64,000 nucleotides of DNA, taken from assembly GCA_030827135.1 (NCBI GenBank), contig JAURFE010000002.1, forward strand, positions 248,001 to 312,000. The letters run 5' to 3'. The position numbers and the translations under genes are program-made. The notes under the pieces were generated by a model, which worked only from the letters and a program-made list of their open reading frames with translations, searched no databases and was not told the DNA's origin. Positions 16,688 through 25,560 of the stretch are shown here, in pieces; positions within the stretch are counted from its first letter, which is position 1, and each line of letters starts with the position of its first letter. Source of the DNA: Vicinamibacterales bacterium (lineage in GTDB: Bacteria > Acidobacteriota > Vicinamibacteria > Vicinamibacterales > SCN-69-37).

Positions 16688-18238
16688 ATGATGACCCGCA
16701 CCGTGGCAGCCATGACCGTCCTTGCACACTTCAGTCTGGTGGGAGTGGCCGGCGTCGGCGCCCAGCAGCCACCGGCATCCGGCGGACCGGTTGTCCAGCT
16801 CACGATGGCGCAGGCCGAGGCGATGGCGCTCGAAGCCAACCTTCAGCTCAAGATCGACCGACTGGATCCCGTGGTCGCCACCGAGAATCTGGCCTCGGCG
16901 CAGTCGGTGTTTGCTCCCACTCTTGGATCGAGCTTCAATCGGGGATCGTCGCAGTCCCCGTCGGGCAGCGTGTTCGAAGGCGGTGGCACGGTCAACAGCA
17001 CCAGCCTGTCGATGGACACCAACGTGCGGCAGCAGCTGCCGTGGTACGGCGGCAGTTATCAGTTGGCGTGGAACGCGAGCCGCTCCGAGACGTCGCAGCT
17101 GGGTGCCAGCTTCAATCCGCGCCTGAGCGCCGGTCTGCGGTTCAACTTCACGCAGCCGCTTCTTGCCGGATTCAAAGTGGACGGCCAGCGCCTGCAGGTC
17201 GACACGGCGCGCCGGAACCAGAGCATCGCCGACATCCAGCTCGACGAGCGCATCGTCACCACCCGCGTGCAGGCGCAGCTGGCGTATCTGGCCCTGGTCT
17301 CGGCCATCCGGCAGCGCGACGTGGCGCAGCAGAACCTCGACCTCGCCCGCCAGCAGCTGAGGGACAATCAGGCGCGTGTGGAAGTCGGCACGATGGCGCC
17401 GATTGACATCATTGAGGCCGAAGCCGAAGTCGCCAGTCGGGAAGAAGGCGTCATCCGCGCGGACTCGGCGATTGCCACGGCAGAAGACAGCCTGCGCGCG
17501 CTGATCCTGGACCCGGGCCGCGCCGACTACTGGCAGGTGCGGTTCGAACCGACGGAGACGATTTCTCTGCAGGAGCGGGAGATCAACATCCCCGCGGCGA
17601 TTGAGACGGCGCTGCGCGAGCGCACGGATCTGATCGTGGCCCGCAGCCAGATGGAGATCACGGACCTCACCATGAAGGTCACGAAGAACAGCACGTTGCC
17701 GACGGCCAACCTGAACTTCCAGTACAGCGCGAGCGGCACCGGCGGCACGCAGAACTTCTACGACAACTCGACGTTCCCTCCGGTGCTCGACCGCACACTC
17801 GCTCGTGGCTTTGGCGCGGTGGTCGGCGACTCGTTGAAGAACAACCTGCCGACGTGGAGCGTGGGGCTCAACGTGTCCTACCCCATCGGCAAGAGCGGCA
17901 CCGAGGCCAACCTGGCGCGCCAGCAGATCCAGCGCCAGCAGCAGGAGACCAGCCTCCGGGCGCTTGAGCTGCGTGTCATCACCTCGGTGCGCACGGTCGG
18001 CCGCGAACTGGAGACCAACTACAAGCGTGTGCAGGTCACCCAGCTCGCGCGCGAACGTGCCCAGCGCCAGCTCGAAGCCGAAGAAAAGCGCTTTGCGGTC
18101 GGGCTCTCAAGCACCTTCACGCTGCAGTCACGTCAGCGCGACCTCGCGACCGCACGCATCAACGAACTCAATGCGACCATCGACTACAACCGGTCGCTCA
18201 TTCAGTTCGACGCCGTCCAGAAGGCACCGGTCCGGTAG
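16688..18238 (+). CDS. TolC-like outer-membrane efflux protein
   Basis: 516-residue outer-membrane factor for type I secretion or RND/ABC efflux. N-terminal signal peptide (MTVLAHFSLVGVAGVGAQ), then two OEP repeats of long helices and beta strands: QLTMAQAEAMALEANLQLKI opens repeat 1; LARQQLRDNQARVEVGTMAPIDI and ERAQRQLEAEEKRFAVGLSS are the usual helix-turn segments. GGAGATAG 8-10 bases upstream is a fair ribosome-binding site. A second Met lies one codon downstream. No adaptor or pump gene is adjacent, so the partner is unknown. Confidence 0.9.
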   Translation: MMTRTVAAMTVLAHFSLVGVAGVGAQQPPASGGPVVQLTMAQAEAMALEANLQLKIDRLDPVVATENLASAQSVFAPTLGSSFNRGSSQSPSGSVFEGGGTVNSTSLSMDTNVRQQLPWYGGSYQLAWNASRSETSQLGASFNPRLSAGLRFNFTQPLLAGFKVDGQRLQVDTARRNQSIADIQLDERIVTTRVQAQLAYLALVSAIRQRDVAQQNLDLARQQLRDNQARVEVGTMAPIDIIEAEAEVASREEGVIRADSAIATAEDSLRALILDPGRADYWQVRFEPTETISLQEREINIPAAIETALRERTDLIVARSQMEITDLTMKVTKNSTLPTANLNFQYSASGTGGTQNFYDNSTFPPVLDRTLARGFGAVVGDSLKNNLPTWSVGLNVSYPIGKSGTEANLARQQIQRQQQETSLRALELRVITSVRTVGRELETNYKRVQVTQLARERAQRQLEAEEKRFAVGLSSTFTLQSRQRDLATARINELNATIDYNRSLIQFDAVQKAPVR

Positions 18239-18300
18239 CTGGGCGGATGGGCGGGTGGGCGGATGGCATCCGCCCAACAACCCAGTTGCCCACCAGCCCA
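18239..18300. repeat. octamer repeat and hairpin after the TolC-like gene
   Basis: Three tandem octamers GGGCGGAT/GGGCGGGT (18241-18264). The third pairs perfectly with ATCCGCCC (18268-18275) over a 3-base loop, and CTGGGC (18239-18244) can pair with GCCCAG near 18295-18300. The result is a long GC-rich stem without a T tract; it may act as a terminator or a 3'-end stabiliser. Confidence 0.65.
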
Positions 18301-18302
18301 GC

Positions 18303-18308
18303 TAAGAT
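18303..18308 (+). promoter_or_regulatory. -10 box TAAGAT, leaderless GTG start
   Basis: TAAGAT ends 6 bases before the GTG at 18315, with no Shine-Dalgarno sequence between. Same arrangement as other TANNNT starts in the window. Confidence 0.45.
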
Positions 18309-18314
18309 GTCCCC

Positions 18315-19052
18315 GTGCGCGTCACCGCCACGGTCATCACGCTGAACGAAGCGGCCCACATTGAGGCGTGCCTCGCGGCCCTCTCCTGGGCCGACGAGGT
18401 CCTCGTTGTCGACAGCGGCAGCACGGACGGCACAGCGGAGCTGGCGCGCAGGGCCGGCGCGCGGGTCATCGAACGCGATTGGCCTGGATATTCCGCGCAA
18501 AAGGACTTCGCCGCCGCGCAGGCCTCTCACGATTGGATCCTGTCGGTGGATGCGGATGAGCGGGTCACGCCGGAATTGGCCGCGGAGGTTCGGCAGACTC
18601 TGACGAACCCCGGCGACAAGGCCGGTTTTCGCGTTCCGCGCATCACGTTCCACCTCGGGCGGTGGATTCGGACGACGGATTGGTATCCGGATTTCCAGTT
18701 GCGCCTGTATGACCGGCGCCAGGCGAGCTGGGCGCAACGCCGGGTGCATGAGTCGGTCACCGCGCGAGGACCGATTGGCTACCTCACAAAGGACCTCCAG
18801 CACTACGCGTACCGGGACCTGGCGCATCACCACGACACGATGCAGCGGTACACGACGCTTGCCGCGCAGCAGATGTTCGACGAAGGGCGCCGGGCCAGCC
18901 TGTCCGGCCTGCTGTTCCACCCGCCGGCAGCGTTCCTGCGCAACTACGTGCTCAAACGAGGATTCCTCGACGGCGCGCCAGGCCTGATCATCTCGGCGAT
19001 GAACGCGCATTACGTGTTCCTGAAGTTCGCGAAGTTGTGGGCGATGCGGTGA
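18315..19052 (+). CDS. family 2 glycosyltransferase, LPS-core type
   Basis: 245-residue GT-A glycosyltransferase of the WaaE/KdtX-like group. TVITLNEAAHIEACLAAL is the nucleotide-binding start, ADEVLVVDSGSTDGT follows, and SVDADERVTPEL carries the DxD-like metal site. A C-terminal hydrophobic segment (~210-240, LLFHPPAAFLRNYVLKRGF) suggests membrane association. Probably adds a sugar to lipid A core or another envelope glycan. The start is GTG after a TAAGAT -10 box. The stop overlaps the next gene in a GTGA junction. Confidence 0.85.
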   Translation: MRVTATVITLNEAAHIEACLAALSWADEVLVVDSGSTDGTAELARRAGARVIERDWPGYSAQKDFAAAQASHDWILSVDADERVTPELAAEVRQTLTNPGDKAGFRVPRITFHLGRWIRTTDWYPDFQLRLYDRRQASWAQRRVHESVTARGPIGYLTKDLQHYAYRDLAHHHDTMQRYTTLAAQQMFDEGRRASLSGLLFHPPAAFLRNYVLKRGFLDGAPGLIISAMNAHYVFLKFAKLWAMR

Positions 19053-20170
19053 CCTCCGTCCATCTCGACACGGCCCGGACGTGGCGGGGCGGGCAACATC
19101 AGGTCCTGCTGACGGTCACCGGCCTCTGCGAGATGGGGCACCCTGCAGTGCTCGTCGCACAAGGGTCTGGTGAACTGACCAAACGAACCACCGAGGGGCT
19201 GCGCACCGTCGCACTCAATCCCAGTGGCGAGTTCGACCTGCAAGCGGGCTGGCAGTTGTACCGAATCCTCCGATCGATTGAACCTGAAGTCGTCCACGTG
19301 CACGACCCGATGGGGGTGGCGCTGATGGCCATGGCGCTGAAGTTCCAGCCGCGGCTCGCCCCACGGCCCCTGATCGTGGCGTCGCGCCGCGTGGATTTCC
19401 ATCTCAAGAAAAACGCGTTCTCGCGGTGGAAGTACCGGCACATCGATGTGTTCATTGCCGTGTCCAGCGTCATCGCACGCATGCTCGCCGAGGATGGGAT
19501 CCCAGCCGATCGCATCGAGGTTGTGCACGACGGGGTCCCCATCGGTACGATCGACAAGACTCCGGCTGCGGACGTGCACAAGGAGTTGTGGCTGCCCCAT
19601 GGCGCGCCGATCATCGGCAACGTCGCCGCGCTTGTGCCCCACAAAGGCCAGAAGGATCTGATCGCGGCAGCCGCCAGAGTCGTGCGCGCCGTTCCCGATG
19701 CGCGCTTCGTCATTCTTGGTGAAGGCGAACTGCGGCCCGTGCTCGAACAGCAGGTCAGGTCGCTGGGGCTCGAGCGCCATGTGTTCCTGCCCGGCTTCAG
19801 ACCGGACGCGCTGTCGCTGCAGAAGTCGTTCGACATCTTCGTCATGAGCTCGATCACCGAAGGCCTCGGGTCGGCGATGCTCGACGCCCTCGCCTGCGGC
19901 ACGCCCGTCGTCGGCACCTACGCCGGCGGAATCCCCGAAGCGATCGAACACGGCCGCACCGGCCTGCTCGTCAAGCCGCACCATCCCAACGACCTCGCGG
20001 CCGCCATTGTGCGCCTCCTTAAAGATCCTGCGCTTCGCGCGCGCCTCGGGGCGGCCGGGCGGGCGCATGTGGAGACCGCCTTCAGCGTGGAACGCATGGT
20101 CGAAGGGACGCTGGCGGTATACGAGAGCCGTCTCGCGGCGCGTACTTCACAAGGCGCGGAGTGTTCGTAG
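19049..20170 (+). CDS. family 4 (GT-B) glycosyltransferase
   Basis: About 373 residues. Start taken at GTG 19049 because it overlaps the preceding TGA (GTGA junction); GTG 19037 would add four residues. N-domain HLDTARTWRGGQHQVLL is the Gly-rich acceptor loop; the C-domain has NVAALVPHKGQKDLI, ILGEGELRPVLEQQV, MSSITEGLGSAMLDALACGTPV with the EGLG/E donor site, and TYAGGIPE. Probably envelope glycan or LPS core synthesis together with the coupled GT2 gene. Confidence 0.88.
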   Translation: MTSVHLDTARTWRGGQHQVLLTVTGLCEMGHPAVLVAQGSGELTKRTTEGLRTVALNPSGEFDLQAGWQLYRILRSIEPEVVHVHDPMGVALMAMALKFQPRLAPRPLIVASRRVDFHLKKNAFSRWKYRHIDVFIAVSSVIARMLAEDGIPADRIEVVHDGVPIGTIDKTPAADVHKELWLPHGAPIIGNVAALVPHKGQKDLIAAAARVVRAVPDARFVILGEGELRPVLEQQVRSLGLERHVFLPGFRPDALSLQKSFDIFVMSSITEGLGSAMLDALACGTPVVGTYAGGIPEAIEHGRTGLLVKPHHPNDLAAAIVRLLKDPALRARLGAAGRAHVETAFSVERMVEGTLAVYESRLAARTSQGAECS

Positions 20171-20310
20171 GTCGGGCTGTGCAGGGTTGAGCAACGTCGA
20201 AACCCAGCCCGGATCATTTCGGGGGTCCGGGCCGCCACGCCGAGAGACCGTCTTAGGTGGGTCACTCCCGAACATCTGGAACCTGCGGTTCAACCTGATC
20301 CATCACCCGC

Positions 20311-22902
20311 TCAGCGGCCCCGGACATCGATACGGACGGTCGGTGGGGCCGGCTCCACTGGCCGCGCGCGCAGCCCTTCCAGCGTACGCCACCAGCGGGT
20401 CCCGTCACCGACACGCACATCGTAGGCACCCGGTGCCGGCACCGACGGACGGTGCCGCGTTCCCGCAATCCTCAGGGTGTACACGGCCGTGCGTGATTGG
20501 GCATCGACCACCTGGATCACCGCATCCACAAGACCGACGACTTCGAGCTCAGGAAGCGCCAGACCTGAGGCGAGCGGATAGTTGTCGCGCTGCTCAATGG
20601 TGACCGGCCACCCGGCATACTGCCGGGGCGTCGTCGCTCGGCCGAGCGCGCGCGGCCAACATTCCATGCGGATCGTCCGGGCGGCCTTGTTGAACACCAT
20701 CACGCCGTACCCGGTGGCGCGATCGTGAATGATGGCGGGGCGTTCCCCGGACCGTCGCGGGTTGGCCACCGCATGCATCGTCAGAGGATTGCCGAATGCG
20801 TCCTCAAAATCACCGGTGTACGCCGGCGACCCGGGAAGCGGCTGATGCCCGACCGCAGGCGTCGGCCACCACCGCCGCGGCCAGAGGTTGTTGAGCGCGG
20901 GCACGGTGAACACGAACCCCGCATCCCGATGACGCTCCACACCGTAGTGCGCCACCGAGGCGAGATGCTGGTCGCCGGCCACATGGACGGCGAACCCCTT
21001 GCGGATGGCCCGGACCGCAAGGTCGCGCTTCGCCTTCGGCCAGCCATTCGTGTCCATATCCCCTGCCGGCGCATCACCGGCGACGTACTCGCCAGGCGCG
21101 GGAAGCGGCAGCGTCGGAATGATGTCACCGCTGGTGGCACCGGCCGGAAGCGAATGAGCCGCGCAAAACGCGGTCTGTGAGACAACCACCTTGAACGCCG
21201 TGCCGGGCTGCCAGTCGGCACTCCAGGCCTCGAGAAACGCCTCCTGACGGTCGCCGAGCAGCTGCACGGTCGGTGGAAGCGGTGCCCGCAGGTCGGCCGG
21301 GGCGGTCGCAAATCCGTTGACGACCTTGGCCGACGCAGGCATCACCCGTGTGGGGGCGGATTTGAACTTGCGATCCTCGAGCAGAGCCAAGCTCAGACCG
21401 CCGTAGTCCCAAGCGGTGTAGTACACGCCGATGTCCTGACCGACCGGCGTGGGATCGTAGGGGTCCGGCAGGTGACTCGTCTGCGTGCGCTGCACCATGT
21501 TCACCCAGGCCGGCGGCATCTTGTACCCACCCTGATCCTGCGAAGCCGCCCCCCAGCCCCGCTCGATCGGTGCCGCCGCTCCCGCCTCGCCCCAGATGTT
21601 GCCGTGATAGACGTCGTGGTCATCGGGAATGAACGCGGCCGGGATGTGGCGGAAGACGTCGCGGTACGACAATCCGAACATGTACCACTTGCGCAGATAG
21701 TCGAGACTTGCCATCTCCATGGGTGAGGACTGGATGCCGAAACCGCCGTGACTCTCGTAGAACTGATCGCCGACAAACAGCGCCAGGTGCGGACGATGCG
21801 CGAGGACCGTGGGCGCGACATCCTCGTCGGGAAACCCGTGATCGCAGTTGCAGCTGAAGCACACCGCCGTTACCGGCGCATCCCCCACCGGCTCCGCCGC
21901 GATCGTGCCCGCATAGTCGAAGATGCGGAGGCCGCCGCGCGCCGGCAGGGCGACCCGCACGCGGTACGGCGTGGCGGCGGTCCGGCGCCACGGCACCCGG
22001 AATGTCACGGTGCGAGCCAACGGGTCGATGTTTCCGGACTGCGCCGTTGTCCACTCACCGCCGTCGCGCACCTCGAGGGTCACGCGGCTTCCGCTGATGG
22101 CCTCGACCGGTGTCAGCTGCGCCGTGAGCTTCAACGTGCCGCGATGAAGGGTGTAGGCGGCAAACGCCACTGGTCCAAACGCCGCGTCCCGGTCGATGAT
22201 CAGCCCTTCCCCCTCGATGGTCCATGAGGCAAATCGTGCCGCCGGCTCGGGTCGATCGACCGAGTCGTGATGCGACAGCAGGCCCAGAGGCCCGGCCACA
22301 TCGCTTGCCGGTCGCTCAGCGACCAGCGCAACCTGCCGCCCCGCCTCCGAGGTCGCGGTGAGCCGCACTGCGGCCACGGCATTCGTCACGGTCACGTCGA
22401 CGGCCAGCCGGAGTGGCCCCGCGAGATTGATGACGTCCAGCCCCGCGAGATCCCCGATCCGCAGACGGCCGTCTGCGCCGACTCCAACATCGAGCCCCGT
22501 GCCGTACACTACCGCCGACAGGTAATGGTCGCGGCGGCCCTTGGCGCCCAGCCGGAACCCGGCCACGCTTGCCACGGGCTGGGCCGCCGACAGACCTGCG
22601 GCATCGACCCGCACGGCGGTTGAGAAGCGCCGGGTCCCGGGTCCCACGCGGTGGGTCAGGCAGTACGCGGCACGGTGCCGCCCCGACACGCCGCACTCCG
22701 CCCACCCATCACGCACCCGCCAGTCCTGCAAGCGATTGGCCCAGACGTCGGGTCCCAGCCACCGCATGTCCGGCCAGTCCTGCCACGCGCTCGCCCACCC
22801 GGAGGGGACCGCCTGCGGGGGCGGATCCTGCCGCGGCCGCGCCGACACTCCGGGCGCCAGAAGAAGGGCGGTCAGTGCCTGGAGCAGATCGCGGCGTCGC
22901 AT
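20311..22902 (-). CDS. PhoD-like metallophosphoesterase, Tat-type signal
   Basis: 863-residue exported phosphoesterase related to alkaline phosphatase D. Start at MRRRDLLQALTALLLAP, which has an RRxDLL twin-arginine-like signal and a TATAAT box 7 bases ahead. The N-terminal ~270 residues are beta-rich and lack clear homology. The PhoD-like core (~350-720) has CFSCNCDHGFPDEDV, LFVGDQFYESHGG, FIPDDHDVYHGN and HVAGDQHLASVAHYG with the Asp/His/Asn metal ligands. A beta domain closes the protein. Longer than usual PhoD (~500-550) because of the N-terminal part. Likely releases phosphate from diesters outside the inner membrane. Confidence 0.82.
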   Translation of the reverse strand: MRRRDLLQALTALLLAPGVSARPRQDPPPQAVPSGWASAWQDWPDMRWLGPDVWANRLQDWRVRDGWAECGVSGRHRAAYCLTHRVGPGTRRFSTAVRVDAAGLSAAQPVASVAGFRLGAKGRRDHYLSAVVYGTGLDVGVGADGRLRIGDLAGLDVINLAGPLRLAVDVTVTNAVAAVRLTATSEAGRQVALVAERPASDVAGPLGLLSHHDSVDRPEPAARFASWTIEGEGLIIDRDAAFGPVAFAAYTLHRGTLKLTAQLTPVEAISGSRVTLEVRDGGEWTTAQSGNIDPLARTVTFRVPWRRTAATPYRVRVALPARGGLRIFDYAGTIAAEPVGDAPVTAVCFSCNCDHGFPDEDVAPTVLAHRPHLALFVGDQFYESHGGFGIQSSPMEMASLDYLRKWYMFGLSYRDVFRHIPAAFIPDDHDVYHGNIWGEAGAAAPIERGWGAASQDQGGYKMPPAWVNMVQRTQTSHLPDPYDPTPVGQDIGVYYTAWDYGGLSLALLEDRKFKSAPTRVMPASAKVVNGFATAPADLRAPLPPTVQLLGDRQEAFLEAWSADWQPGTAFKVVVSQTAFCAAHSLPAGATSGDIIPTLPLPAPGEYVAGDAPAGDMDTNGWPKAKRDLAVRAIRKGFAVHVAGDQHLASVAHYGVERHRDAGFVFTVPALNNLWPRRWWPTPAVGHQPLPGSPAYTGDFEDAFGNPLTMHAVANPRRSGERPAIIHDRATGYGVMVFNKAARTIRMECWPRALGRATTPRQYAGWPVTIEQRDNYPLASGLALPELEVVGLVDAVIQVVDAQSRTAVYTLRIAGTRHRPSVPAPGAYDVRVGDGTRWWRTLEGLRARPVEPAPPTVRIDVRGR

Positions 22903-22909
22903 GAGCGCG

Positions 22910-22986
22910 ATTATATGGATCCCGCTGCGGCTCGCCACCTGACGCGCCGAGACGATTGGACGCCGCCGACCGCCCGTGGCTAGACT
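22910..22986. promoter_or_regulatory. divergent leaderless promoters
   Basis: Minus strand: TATAAT (22910-22915), 7 bases before the phoD-like ATG at 22902. Plus strand: TAGACT (22981-22986), 7 bases before GTG 22994, with TTGGAC at 22956-22961 (19-base spacing) as a possible -35. No Shine-Dalgarno sequence precedes either start. Confidence 0.55.
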
Positions 22987-22993
22987 CAGCCGC

Positions 22994-23851
22994 GTGCCCG
23001 GCGACACCTTCCCGCTGATCCTCCGCGACCCGGCGGCTCCTCCGATCGGCGTCGTTGTCGATTCGCCGCACAGCGGCATGGCGTGGCCCGACGACTTCCG
23101 GCCCGCCGCGCCCAGAGACGCCATCCTCACCACCTGGGATGCCTTCGTGGACGAGTTGTGGAGCGGTGCGACCGAGGCCGGCGCGACATTGCTCGCCGCA
23201 ACGTTTCCGCGTGCCTATATCGACGTCAACCGCGCCGCCGACGACATTGACGCCGACCTGCTGGACGCTCCGTGGCCCGTCCCCCTTGCTCCGACCGCGT
23301 ACACCCGGCGGGGCATGGGTCTCATCAGACGCCACGCGCTGCCCGGCGTGCCGATGTACGACCGCCGCCTGAGCGTGGCCGCGGTGGCCGCCCGGCTCGA
23401 GCGGTGCTACCACCCCTATCGCTCCGCACTGGCGGACGCGCTCGACCGCACTCGGCGGGCCCACGATGTCATCGTGCACATCAACGCCCACTCGATGAAG
23501 TCACGTGCCAACGCCATGAACGTGGACGAGGGTGCGCCTCGGCCCGACATCGTCATCAGCGACCGGATGGGGCTGACCGCAGACGCGGACCTCACGGCGT
23601 GGTGTGCCGCGTGGTTCCGGGATCAGGGCCTCAGCGTGCAAATCAACACGCCGTATCAGGGCGGCGATCTGGTCGCCTCGTTTGGCGCCCCACGCCGCGG
23701 CCGTCACAGCATCCAGATCGAAGTCAACCGCGCGCGGTACCTCGATGAAGCCACCGTCACGCGGACCGCCGGATTCATCGGCCTGCAGCAGACCTTCACG
23801 CGTTTTGTCGTCGCTGTCGGCGAGCGACTGGCAGCGGGAGGCTGTCCGTGA
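22994..23851 (+). CDS. N-formylglutamate amidohydrolase family protein
   Basis: 285-residue zinc-hydrolase-like protein of the FGase family. Motifs: VVVDSPHSGMAWPDD (metal His), FPRAYIDVNRAADDID, HINAHSMKS (His), INTPYQGGD, IQIEVNRARYLDE. The family hydrolyses N-formyl-L-glutamate in histidine breakdown, but no hut genes are here. Start set at GTG 22994 because a TAGACT box lies 7 bases upstream; an in-frame GTG at 22976 lies before that box. The stop overlaps the AbgT-type transporter start by 4 bases (GTGA), so an imported N-acyl or formyl amino acid is a plausible substrate (inference). Confidence 0.82.
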   Translation: MPGDTFPLILRDPAAPPIGVVVDSPHSGMAWPDDFRPAAPRDAILTTWDAFVDELWSGATEAGATLLAATFPRAYIDVNRAADDIDADLLDAPWPVPLAPTAYTRRGMGLIRRHALPGVPMYDRRLSVAAVAARLERCYHPYRSALADALDRTRRAHDVIVHINAHSMKSRANAMNVDEGAPRPDIVISDRMGLTADADLTAWCAAWFRDQGLSVQINTPYQGGDLVASFGAPRRGRHSIQIEVNRARYLDEATVTRTAGFIGLQQTFTRFVVAVGERLAAGGCP

Positions 23852-25371
23852 CCCCGACCGCCGGGACGTCGCGCCTGCAGCGCGCCCTTGATGTCATCGA
23901 GCGCGTCGGGAACACGCTGCCTCACCCCGCCTCGCTGTTTGTCGGCCTCTCGGCACTGGTGGTCGGACTGTCGTGGGCACTGTCGACGCTTGGTGTCAGC
24001 GCCACGCATCCGATGACCGGCGCAACGGTTGCACCGGCGAACCTGCTCTCGTCGGCGGGATTGCAGCGCCTGATTCTGGACTTCGTCACGAACTTCGTGA
24101 ACTTCGCGCCGTTTGGTCCGGTGATCGTCAGCCTGCTTGGACTCTCGGTGGCCGAACGCACGGGTCTGCTCGGCGCGCTGGTACGCATCATCGTCGGCCG
24201 GCTGCCGGGAAGGTGGCTGACGGTCACGGTGGTCTTTGCCGGGGCCATGTCTCATACGGTCGGCGACGTCGGATACGTGCTGCTCCTTCCGCTCAGCGCG
24301 GCGTTGTTTCACACGGCCGGCCGGCATCCGGTCGCGGGCCTGGCCGCGTCGTTCATGGGCGTCTCGGGAGGATTTGCCGCCAACCTGCTGCTCTCACCGA
24401 CCGACGTCATTCTCGCGGGCCTGACACAGGAGGCCGCCCGGCTGGTGGATCCCGCGTACACCGTCTCGCCGATGGCGAGTTATTACTTCCTGGCGGCCTC
24501 GGTGTTGCTGGTCACGACCACCGGCACACTCGTCACGCGGCTCGTCGTGGAACCGCGGCTGGGCACCTACGGCGGCGACGTGATACCGGAAGCGGCCACG
24601 CCGCTGACCGATGCCGAGTGGCGGGGCCTGAAGGTCGCGGGCGTCGTCACGGCGATGCTCGCCGCCTTGGTCATCTGGGGCCTGCAGCCGGGCGGCGTGC
24701 TGACCGACCCCGAGCGCCCCGGGTTCGTCGGGTCGTACGTGCTGCGCGGCCTCGTGTTCTTCATCTTCGTCTTTGGCGTCGTCCCCGGCATCGCCTACGG
24801 CCTCGCCACCGGCACCATCCGCCGCGACGCCGACGTGTACAAGGGCATGACGGCCAACATGGAACTGGTGGCCGGCTACGTCGTGCTGGTCTTTTTCATC
24901 GCGCAGTTCATTGCGATCTTCAGCTGGTCAAACCTGGCGGTCATCGCCGCGGTGCAAGGCGCGGCGGGACTCAAGGCGGCCGGCCTTGGATCGATTCCGC
25001 TGCTGCTGGCCGTCGTCGGCCTGACGGCGAGCATCGACCTGTTCCTCGGGTCGGCCTCGGCGAAGTGGGCGCTGCTCGGGCCGGTGCTGATTCCGATGTT
25101 CATGCTGCTGGGCTACGCCCCGGAACTCACCCAGACCGCCTACCGCGTCGGCGACAGCCTCACGAACATCATCACGCCCCTGTCGTCGAACTTCCCGCTG
25201 GTGTTGATGTTCCTGCAGCGGTACGAACCCAGGGCCGGCATCGGCACACTCACGGCCACGATGCTGCCCTACACCTTGACCAACGCGCTGGTGTGGCCGG
25301 TGATGCTGATCGTCTGGGTGCTACTGGGCCTGTCGACCGGCCCGGGCGCGCCACTCTTCCTGGGCCGGTGA
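23848..25371 (+). CDS. AbgT-family transporter
   Basis: 507-residue inner-membrane transporter with ~11 hydrophobic segments. AbgT features: RVGNTLPHPASLFVGLSALV at the N-terminus, FAGAMSHTVGDVGYVLLLPL, and the paired re-entrant region GFAANLLLSPTDVILAGLTQ; C-terminal YRVGDSLTNIITPLSSNFPL. Family members import p-aminobenzoyl-glutamate or export sulfonamides. Translationally coupled to the FGase-like gene through GTGA. Substrate here is inferred, not shown. Confidence 0.9.
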   Translation: MTPTAGTSRLQRALDVIERVGNTLPHPASLFVGLSALVVGLSWALSTLGVSATHPMTGATVAPANLLSSAGLQRLILDFVTNFVNFAPFGPVIVSLLGLSVAERTGLLGALVRIIVGRLPGRWLTVTVVFAGAMSHTVGDVGYVLLLPLSAALFHTAGRHPVAGLAASFMGVSGGFAANLLLSPTDVILAGLTQEAARLVDPAYTVSPMASYYFLAASVLLVTTTGTLVTRLVVEPRLGTYGGDVIPEAATPLTDAEWRGLKVAGVVTAMLAALVIWGLQPGGVLTDPERPGFVGSYVLRGLVFFIFVFGVVPGIAYGLATGTIRRDADVYKGMTANMELVAGYVVLVFFIAQFIAIFSWSNLAVIAAVQGAAGLKAAGLGSIPLLLAVVGLTASIDLFLGSASAKWALLGPVLIPMFMLLGYAPELTQTAYRVGDSLTNIITPLSSNFPLVLMFLQRYEPRAGIGTLTATMLPYTLTNALVWPVMLIVWVLLGLSTGPGAPLFLGR

Positions 25372-25508
25372 CCAGGCGATCAGCGCACGACGATCGGCGC
25401 CCCTGTCAGTTCACGCCGATGTCGACCGCCGTAGGTCGCGACAGCCGGCCCACGCTCAATCCATCTCAGAGGCGCGCACTCCGGCCCTGTCGTGTCAGGA
25501 TCATCCGG

Positions 25509-25522
25509 CCGGCAGCTGCCGG
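25509..25522. promoter_or_regulatory. 14-bp perfect palindrome upstream of the amidase gene
   Basis: CCGGCAGCTGCCGG is a perfect 14-bp palindrome, nested in a wider CATCCGGC/GCCGGATG pair (25502-25509 and 25518-25525). It lies ~38 bases before the amidase GTG, in a 190-bp gap that is otherwise without a convincing gene. It could be an operator or a hairpin after the AbgT gene. Confidence 0.35.
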
Positions 25523-25560
25523 ATGGGGACTGAGGCGATCGCCGCGGCGTAGCAGCCCTG

